Below, in pieces: positions 55,704 to 64,000 of a stretch of DNA of 64,000 bases; positions within the stretch are counted from its first letter, which is position 1, and every line of letters starts with the position of its first letter. The notes under the pieces were generated by a model. That model worked only from the letters and a program-made list of their open reading frames with translations, ran no database searches and was not told the origin of the DNA. Origin of the DNA: Saccharina japonica (taxonomy: Eukaryota; Sar; Phaeophyceae; Laminariales; Laminariaceae); contig MEHQ01000867.1 of NCBI GenBank assembly GCA_008828725.1, forward strand, positions 105,262 through 169,261, given 5' to 3'. Both the position numbers and the translations under genes were made by a program.

Positions 55704-58700
55704 TTCGGCGAAAGTCAAGCGAGCCAACGAGTTAGGGCTGTACCTACCTTTTTTACGTCGCGTTTTGGGGGCACGTGTTTCGACAGAGGTAGAATAATTA
55801 TTATGCTGAAACCTTTGTTTTAGTCTTTCGTTGAGAATGGGTTTGTTTTTTAACAACTGCAGTAGGCCATTTGATTGTTTGTTTTGTAGCATACATTGTT
55901 TCCCTTAAACGCAGGTATTGGGTTATATAGGACGATCATCAACTCAGTGCCTCAAGAAAGGTATGGGTCGCCTCTGCGGTAAAATGCGAATCGACAAGCT
56001 ACGGCTGTACAGACGGTGCGCGCTTCGTCTTCTAGGCTTCTTGGCGCACGTGGGGAAGGGTAGCAATATATGTGCACCCCTGGGTGGGAACATGGCGATA
56101 AAGTGTACAAGATCGGGGTCATTTCTGCTCAAGGTATAACCTATTGCGGGAGCGGTGCGCCTTGTATTATATCAAACAACTAGACTATACTTCGTACTGA
56201 TTACGTGTCTGCCAAACAAAGCAGATTAAACCAGTTGAATACACCTCATATGCAGGTATGTTTGCCACTCTATGGCGGTTTAAAGATGACCGACACCCGT
56301 CGACCGAATGCCAAGGCAACCTCCCTACAACTTTGTCACTACAGCATCATGCCGCACATCGAGTGTACACTTCGAGAGATGCGTACGGATGTCTGCCATG
56401 GGTGAATGCCACATAACTCTTTGAAGTTCTTCATATCGATACTCTATTTCGCTGAGTTCAGACAATATAAGATCTGCAGTACCCGCGCTGGTGATTGCAG
56501 TGTGCGTCTTCCATCACGGTAACTTTCAAACATTTACCCAAAGGGGTGTGCCGTTTCCATCTATATATTGATCATCGCTGCCTTTCTTTACCGTTTGAGC
56601 CTTATGAAATGTTCCCACACTTTCTTAGAGTACTTGCTCCCGGCTATCAATGCAGTGTGGCGTTGGCGTCGACTCTTACAACGGTGATACTGTGGTTCAG
56701 TTATTTCCAATGATGACTGCCCATTCGGGAATTGCTTGTTTCGGCTCGTCGAGGGGGGCCAGTATATTTCACATTTGTCCGAATACACTGAAAGCAGCTG
56801 ATCCGACGAATGCACAACACTTCATAATGCATACTGACGAATTTCGTGAAGGGAGTCGTACTAAATGTTTTCAAACTACATTCAGCGCGGACGATACCAA
56901 CCTAATTGGCTCGAACGGACCTTAAGCTGTTTTGGGTCCAGCCTAAAATTGGTTGAGATCTTGCTTGAGGCAACGCACCTTATCAGCTACAACTGTATCT
57001 CATTACAAACAGGGTGCGTCTATATACTGATACAACGATGACTGCAGCAAATAGTCACCCGCAACATGTGTTCATCCGCTGTGGTATGACTCGCCAAAAT
57101 GAAATAAAAGCAGGAACGTGTACACACCGAACGATATCAATGGTGATAACGTTCGATTCTACCGGTTCACGATCTAATGCCACACATGGGCCCTGCTGAA
57201 TTCCGACCGGGCTTCATCGGTGTCTTGTGTATTACGCTTTGAAGGATGACGAAATAGGCGCAAAAAATTATCGCATGCCTGATGGAATCCCTGCCGAAGA
57301 CTTACCTCGTATAGGCTGTCACCAACTATAGAAACTCGTGTATCGTGTAAAACAGAGTGCTAAGATTGTTTATATGTATCGGCAGTGCTTAACGTTCGTC
57401 TATGATGGTAGGTATATAAACCAGTCTTTAGTTTGGAGCATTTGCCGTGGTTCAAGGTGTGAATCAGTACGTCAACGTAGAACGACACGAAGACAGGCGG
57501 TGACCCAATATACCTTAGGGAAAAGGCTGGTTACCGTTTACACCAGCAGCGTGACAGAGAGGCCTGTACACAACAACGTGCGAAATAGAGGTTTGCCGTA
57601 GTGGTATGGGAAAATGGGCAGAAGATGAAAACTCACTGCTATTCGGATAAGGGTGTCATCAGAGAGCAGGTGCAATATATACTGGATGGACAAACGAGAT
57701 ATGCCGATCACGGGCAACGTACTGATTCGTTTTCAATAGCTGTCTTGACGTTTTAACAAATTGCATCAAGGTAAGCACACGGTTCGTCTGTACATATCAG
57801 GTAGCACTCGTGCCCATAATGTGCATTCGCGGTCATGGTGCGTAGAACTATATACAATTGTAGCTTAAACTTCGGTTTCACGGGCAATGGTGTGCTACAT
57901 TGGGCAACGTCTCCAACTATTATTTTTTCATTTGATGCGCCGTATTCCGGGAGGATTGTTTGCAATATGTATCCTGACATGTCAATTTTACATCAAAAGT
58001 TTATCGCACGCCGCGCCGGGGAGGACATGCTCACACTCTTTTGTTTCCAGCATTCCGGAATCTGGTGGGCCGAGATTTTTGCATTTTGGCAATGGCAGCC
58101 ACAAGTTTCACATCAAACTCCCTACATAAACCGAAATTGTTGCGTGTTCCGGACATTGGTGCACTTTTGCTCATCAGCTACTACAAAAGCTACGCGATAT
58201 AATTTCGCCCGCCAATCAGACCACAGGCGCGTGAGCTTCCCCGGCACATGGTTTTGACACAAAGGACGAATAGCTCGGATTTCGTCCTTGACGACCACAA
58301 GGAGGCGAGTGGTCGCGTACTTAGCTTGGGGCATTGCGATGGTTCCGCGAGCGCCGAAACGTGATTTTTCCTCATATTAGGAAGCGCTTGTCGATTTGCG
58401 TTGGTGTTTGGAAGATATCTAATGCTGGGTACACTACGAGAGTGCCGTCAAAAACATTCCATACAGTCATATTTTTTCTTAGAATGTCGAATTACGTCTC
58501 TCAGTCTTAAGTAAGGTAACCGTCTAGCCGTTGGATATATGAAGATTCGTATATACATCCGAAACGCGGTTAACCCAGTATACATTAAAACGTGCAGGAA
58601 GCGTACTCCATGGTCACACTGTACTTCGATTGATAGGTATAAGCGTGAGTACTATATATATATATGTTTCTCTTGATGCTTTACATCCATTTTGCTTCGA

Positions 58701-59607
58701 CGCGTCCTCAGCCATACGCGGAACTGAAGTGCAATCTCCTGCCGCTTTGGGCACGCATAGCGTACGGAGTAGTCAAATTAAGCTAAGCTGGTGAGAGCTC
58801 CGTGAATGTGTTAGCCGTGACGAAACGGCGTACGATATATCTGTTATGTGAAATCGCATCAATTCTTACCTAATTTTCAACAGAAAGCGAACAATATGCT
58901 GTAGGTGTACATTTGGTCCCCTCTATTACAGATTTTGCGCCAACACGTGACAAGTCTGTCTGCTCGCGATGTTCAATCAATTTCAAGTTTACGATAGGGG
59001 TACCATAAAAATAGGCACGATGGCAATGACGAGCGTATACCAGTGAACGATGGTTGGCGTAACTTTTCGGGATCACTAGCAGAGATATTTCGTCTCGTGT
59101 TGGAAAAATTAGCCCATGTCAGATTTTATTTTCGCATTTCACAAGCACTATTTTGTAAAATTTGTTTTACTTCTTTCTTGTGCGTAAACAAAATCAAGGT
59201 AGCACCATGCGCGTACTCCTTTACTCTCCTCTTCTCAGTTTATGTCATACTCGCTATCAAGCCAAGGTGTCAAAACAGGTTTCTTGGCGGATTATCGTCC
59301 GAGTTTATATAGACACCTGTTATCAACACCATGCTGTGGGGTTTCCGCCGATCGTTGTCTGCAATGAGACTATTCAACTCGTTCTTAAATACGTGGCCAT
59401 CCTGGCAGCACTCTGTACTGTGATGCGGCTGTTGTGCAGCAGTGGACACGCAAACAATCCCAATCTACAGTGCTTACTTGGTTGTTGGACATTTTGGATG
59501 CACAATTCGTCCTTCTTAAATGCAATGTATTTCGGTAGTGACAATCGGGCCGATCCAAACAATTACCTCTGCACGAACAGTTGACAAATATTTAGACCAT
59601 TGCTTAC
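55704..59607. other. no supported feature
   Basis: Open frames such as 57835-58257 (+, 140 codons) and 56650-56925 (+) begin with ATG but show no family motif and no splice partners I trust. If the flanking coil exons belong to one gene, this is intron. Confidence 0.35.
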
Positions 59608-59682
59608 CCCCAACCTTGGCAGAGTTGCGAAGAAAATGTTCATTATCCAGGGAAATGTCTGAGCAATTTGCAGCGATGGCAC
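59608..59682 (-). CDS. 75-bp exon encoding one beta-helix coil
   Basis: Acceptor ...CACACGCAG and donor GTAAGC, phase 1 at both ends. It encodes AIAANCSDISLDNEHFLR, then NSAKVG, again one GAI...F-x-x-NSA-x-x-GG coil of exactly the same length as the 53.3-kb exon although the two differ greatly in sequence. Confidence 0.72.
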
Positions 59683-60032
59683 CTGCGTGTGAGTAGGTGG
59701 AAACGGACGTGTTATGTTTCAGGAATTCTGAACGTTTTACATGACCACTTACCCAAACGCCCGTTGCCTGCAGAAGACCTCTAAGAGTTATGTGCGTGTG
59801 CTTCATTTCAAAGTAAGACAGAGGATAAAGATCGGGCCTATAGTGTTCACAGCCACAACCATCTATGCTGTAAGACAGCAGTCGTTTATATTACCTGAAT
59901 GACGTCACGGTTTACATGGTTCAGACAGATCGTTGTTTATGTCTTCGGTCAAATATCCTGATGACAGCTGCCATGCCACCGAGATCACCAACAGTAGCGA
60001 TGTATCGTTGGAATCAGCGAGTGCCCCGAAAC

Positions 60033-60257
60033 CCTGACGTGAATGGTTCCGCAGTACCCCAGGGACAGTATTGGAATCACTAGGCACGATATCGAAATGT
60101 ACCGTATTAAATGGTTGTCTTCGTGAGTGTTTTACTTTGGAAATGTTGACATGCGTCTTCAAAGCAGAATTTCCCCGAAATACAAGGTAATCATCTCCAT
60201 TTACGACAACCCTTGTATTGCTGCCATGATCTGCGTGTTCAATCGTCATATTTTGGT
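60033..60257 (-). CDS. candidate exon upstream of a coil exon
   Basis: Acceptor ...ACCTGCACAG in phase 1, then DQNMTIEHADHGSNTRVVVN, LVFRGNSALKTHVNIS and further polar sequence in an open frame. The strand-turn rhythm and the phase suit the beta-helix gene. The 3' end is uncertain: the phase-1 site used here gives a glycine at the junction but is a poor donor (GTTTCG). Confidence 0.4.
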
Positions 60258-61127
60258 CTGTGCAGGTCGCTGCCTCAGCCATGCAGCAAGCGTTCGGTTA
60301 TATTCAAGTAAGAACTCCGATCCGGTGCTGGTATCGCGTATGTTTAGACAACGTATAACAAGCGGTAGCGAGATTGGCCTAATGTATATTCAACGACAAA
60401 CATAGATTCATAACTACTTATGGCAACCCCAACATATAGGCGAACGCACTTGACGAAAAATGTACGAACACTGTGACCCTTTGTTGACGTGAGTATATGT
60501 AATACACGAATACACCTTGTTACTGATGCTACATAAACCAAGATCAGCTACACGATATGCCATCGGCGTTCAATGATCTTGACCAGAGTCTCCTCTTTCG
60601 GCCACAGCAGGTAAATCATGGGGGCAGGGTATTGGCACGTTTGGACAGAAGCTATTTGTTTTATTGTACAGTCTAACGTACCCGCATTATCGGGCATCCG
60701 TATTCCTCCGCATTATGATGATGACAAAACAAACTAACATTAGTACGTATCAAGAAGCTTGAAACATTGTTGTTCGCTCACGAACTATGGGCGCGTTAAC
60801 GAAGGTAGATTGTAGGAGCGACACTCGGGCACGGGGATGACCCTGACTCAAATGTGTTTAATTAAGTTTCCTAGGCCAGTACGATCGTCAACGAAGTACG
60901 CGACGCTATTTTAGGGCGGTTGGGACATGTTACTCTTGTTCTCGAACGCATATTTAGGAATTTGCTGGCTGTTTGGGACGGAGAACCCGCTGTAGTACTC
61001 CTCAGAAACGTGTTTGCTACGGGTAACACTCGGCTACATGTCGACTTCTCAATGAATGGCCGTGCACGCAAAGCCCGTCTAACACCGGTGGTTATTTATG
61101 TGACAAACAACCTTTACAAAGCATTTA

Positions 61128-61866
61128 AAGGCTGGTTCAAGCATACCGCATAAAATGGGATCCCGTAGCCAATGTCCACACCATTTACTGGAGATAGACA
61201 CTGACATTTGGCACACGTGGTTTATGCGCGTTATCCAAGCCGTTAGCTCAGGTTATAATGTTTGGGCCACATATTGTTCATTTTGTATTTTTCAGAGCAA
61301 ATTGGGTCTCAGGAGATCCACATTGTCAGGCGAAAAAAAACAAACTAGTGTCTTCAAAAGCTGGGGTAGGGTGAATAAAACACGAACTCCAAAGTTCAGG
61401 ATATTTCCCTTTAAACCAACGTTGACATTTAGACTTTTGTAATGAAAAATAAATAAATAGGCGCTGCCTAGTAATAACTGAGTTTCAGTACGACATCGAT
61501 TTTGGGAGGTAAAGATGACTTAATATTGACCATACGCAGTCAGATCTCCGACTTTTCAATGGAAACTTGGTACAGCCATGGCTTTGGTCACTTGAAAGCG
61601 GCTCGTTCAGAATAACAAATGGGAGGGACAATATATTATTTTTAGAAACGCCTGATTGTTGTTAACCTCTTTGCAGTCCTGTAATTGGTTGAATCACATG
61701 TTTGGCGGCAGCCCCAGTCTAGGTCCTAGAAGAAAGCACTGTAGATGTCACCGTCTTCCACTGTTCATGGAGGTCAGTACGAAACCAAATATGGGACATT
61801 GGAGATGCTATCGCATGCGGCATTCGTGACAGACGAAAGTTGGAGAGATATCCCGGAACCAGCTCA
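61128..61866 (-). mobile_element. TA-flanked MITE (mariner-like), copy 4, reverse orientation
   Basis: 739 bp in reverse orientation relative to the 25.7- and 38.6-kb copies. The plus-strand left end is AAGGCTGGTTCAAGCATACC preceded by TA (61126-61127). The right end is GGAACCAGCTCA followed by TG in place of TA. Internal landmarks (GGTCAGTACGA, CTAGGTCCTAG, AGCGGCTCGTTCAGAATAAC, GGAGATAGACACTGACA) match in inverted order. It lies between the candidate exons at 61965 and 60257. Confidence 0.8.
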
Positions 61867-61964
61867 TGTCAAGTTTGAACTATTGTTGGGTTTAGTATTT
61901 ATCGAGCTCTTCTATAACCCCATCTACGCGCACATTTTACAGCACACCTTCTGGGTCCTCTTAC

Positions 61965-62063
61965 CTCCGAACTCGGCTGAGTTGTCCGCAAAACCTACTT
62001 CGCCGTCGTAATAGTAGTAATGGCTGTGAATGTAGATTTGTGAGTGATTCACTGCGATGGCAC
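61965..62063 (-). CDS. 99-bp exon encoding one beta-helix coil
   Basis: Acceptor ...ACTGCCCGCAG and donor GTAAGA, phase 1 at both ends. It encodes AIAVNHSQIYIHSHYYYYDG, then EVGFADNSAEFG: the same GAIA start and F-x-D-N-S-A-x-x-GG end as the 75-bp exons, with eight extra residues in the strand region. It is the most upstream coil exon found; no start codon or signal peptide could be assigned before the window ends. Confidence 0.72.
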
Positions 62064-64000
62064 CTGCGGGCAGTTCAAGGCGGCGTGCGTGGCGAAGTAT
62101 AGACACCGTACAAGCGATCGCCCACTGCCTTCAAATCGGCTCTCCCGTTGGCATCAAGGGGATACACATGTATGGAAAGTTAAACAGAGAGCAGGAGCGG
62201 GCGTACATGACTTCGACAGCGCCTAGGAGGTTAGGATACAACACGGCCCAGGAAGCTTTTCAAATCCAAATGCAAGCTGCATCTCGACTACGTTCGTTTC
62301 AGCGGCGGATACCCTATGCTAGCAAATATCCAATAGGTACACGTCTCAGAGGCTGAACACCAGGTCGGCAGCCATTACGCGAGGCAGTTAATCGTAGTCA
62401 CACACGGCAACTCCTGTGACATACGGTATATGACTTGAGGGTATGCTTGTATTTTGATTTAAACACACATCTCCAGCGAGGACAAAACCTCACAGGTATA
62501 CACCGTGCAGCATAAGTCCATAAAACACTGTAGAGAGTATGTACGCATGTTGTTTCCTATGCAGTTGACGCAGAGATTCGTAGACGTTGTCAACATATTT
62601 ATTTGTTATTTGTTGATTTGTTTCGGTCGGGCAAAGTAGTTTGGACGCAAACCTATAAACGTGGGCCACATGTGAGCCCGGTGAGTAAGCAACTGTATTT
62701 ATTGGCACAGGTTGATATTCACCTGACTAAAGCGGACGCAGGGAGATATATTGCGTTACAGCATTCGGGAACGTGCGGTAATAATATATTATAAGCCGTT
62801 CGGCCAATGTTTTACGCACAATTGCAAGTTGTATCGTTTCCGCAATAACACAATTCGTATTTACAATGTATCTTTGTGGCTTGTAGAGTATATAGTTATC
62901 ATAGTTTTTGCCCTTGGTGTAGGAAAACGCCGCCCTAACTTGGCACATTCACCGGCCCATGCGATGCGACACAAAAACTAAAAACAATGGCAAATTGAAT
63001 TTGTTTCAGTTAAAATCTCCGAGGCACGCTTGAGACGGTATTACCACGGAATAGAGATCTTCTAGGAATACTGCTCTACAAGTTGCCCTTTACATCGGCC
63101 AGTACCCGAGATCCTGTGACTATCGCATTGGTCCTGACACATGGCCCACGGGTGATCCGCTGAGACGACAACACTTTGTGTGTCCTTTTGGCCTAATTCA
63201 TTTACGACTCATCCTGAAAAATTTGACACTCAAGTCGGAGCGAACATTCATCTCTCTAAATGCACGGGGCTGTTTGCCCTTGGTGGGGGTGGTGGCTAAG
63301 AGATATGTTCTGTTGGCGTAGGGCAAGGCATTTGACCAGAAACAGCTGAGTAAGTCTATCTACGATGCGGACTGCTCGAACATTCATCTGCAGAACTTTT
63401 TCAACGTCAGTGGCCGTGCAATATACACTTTCCAAGATACACAGGGCAGAAATCAGCCCACAATTCACTAGAGCTACCAATATTTGTCACTCAAGAACCT
63501 AGTCCAGGACTATTAGGGCTGGGTACTGGCTGACTCAAACGAGTAACAGATAAAATGTCAGCACAATCAATTAGTAAACAGGATTGCAGCAGTACACCGC
63601 ATTATCTCTATCTTATCTCCTCCCGAAACACAGTTGGTGGATTTCCGTATTGCAAGGTGAAATGTTTCTCGTACATGCGTTAGATAACCCGTCCTTACCT
63701 ATATATTGGCCGGACCATTTAGTTGGTTGCTTCTGTTTGTACGTACTATGGCAGTGCCCATCCCTAAAATTACTCTAGTTATCGTCTGACTCGAGTGTAG
63801 GATGCGCCAACTCAGTCACTATAGAAAGGTTGGTACTGGCCGTTCGGTTGCGCTACTTCTGTGCAAGGTAGTCAAATATCGCTCAAGCATATATATATGT
63901 GAATACAGGCTCAGGTTCAACTTAACTCTGTTGCACGTGTCTCCTTAGTCTGCGTACCGTGGAGCAGAGACCAATATATTGGAGCATCTAGGCTTCACTA
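62064..64000. other. no supported feature
   Basis: A minus frame at 63256-63480 has a hydrophobic start but no ATG. No repeat family from elsewhere in the window was recognised here. Confidence 0.35.

Noticed and set aside
57835..58257. 140-codon plus-strand frame starting with ATG
   Set aside because: No motif, no signal peptide, no splice partners; frames of this length are expected by chance in 64 kb.
63256..63480. Signal-peptide-like start for the upstream beta-helix exons
   Set aside because: The frame lacks an ATG, and no donor in the required phase follows.

Overview
This is a eukaryotic nuclear window, most likely from a stramenopile alga and probably a brown alga (Phaeophyceae) or close relative. 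Three things point there. One intact gene encodes eight EsV-1-7 cysteine/histidine repeats, a motif known mainly from brown algae and Ectocarpus virus EsV-1. Minus-strand exons encode a large surface protein of the stramenopile Pmp-like beta-helix / GCC2-GCC3 cysteine-rich / multi-pass membrane family. Introns are several kilobases long and full of transposons, as in large algal genomes. There are no bacterial-style operons, and most open frames are chance frames in non-coding DNA.

Layout. 1-6 kb: gene-poor, with CAG/CTG/GCC triplet tracts, two local duplications and scattered TACCAGGTA/TACTCGT words. 6.02-7.78 kb: three PIF/Harbinger-like elements abutting one another, separated only by TTA. 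7.8-14.4 kb: no recognised gene, one dispersed repeat pair and one copy of a 250-bp MITE. 14.397-15.404 kb: the EsV-1-7 gene (+). 15.4-20.6 kb: weak candidate exons only. 20.656-34.572 kb: a six-exon chain (-) whose splice phases agree at every junction, giving beta-helix repeats, a Cys-rich domain, a GCC domain and about seven membrane segments. Its introns hold a SINE, a satellite and TA-flanked MITEs. 37.3-43.7 kb: a decayed Ty1/copia element (-), interrupted by a TA-flanked MITE in its RT and by a 2.1-kb hAT-type element in gag; the hAT element itself contains a SINE and a tandem array. 47.4-62.1 kb: more minus-strand beta-helix exons of the same family, many only 30-160 bp long and bounded in phase 1. 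They may be the 5' part of the same gene (then more than 41 kb long) or a second family member. 62.1-64 kb: nothing recognised.

The most informative observations are the transposon families reconstructed by comparing copies inside the window (TIRs, target-site duplications, and retroelement reading frame restored when the insertion is removed), and the one-coil-per-exon structure of the beta-helix gene, including a 30-bp microexon. All family assignments come from reading sequence and from recalled family patterns; no database search was run.
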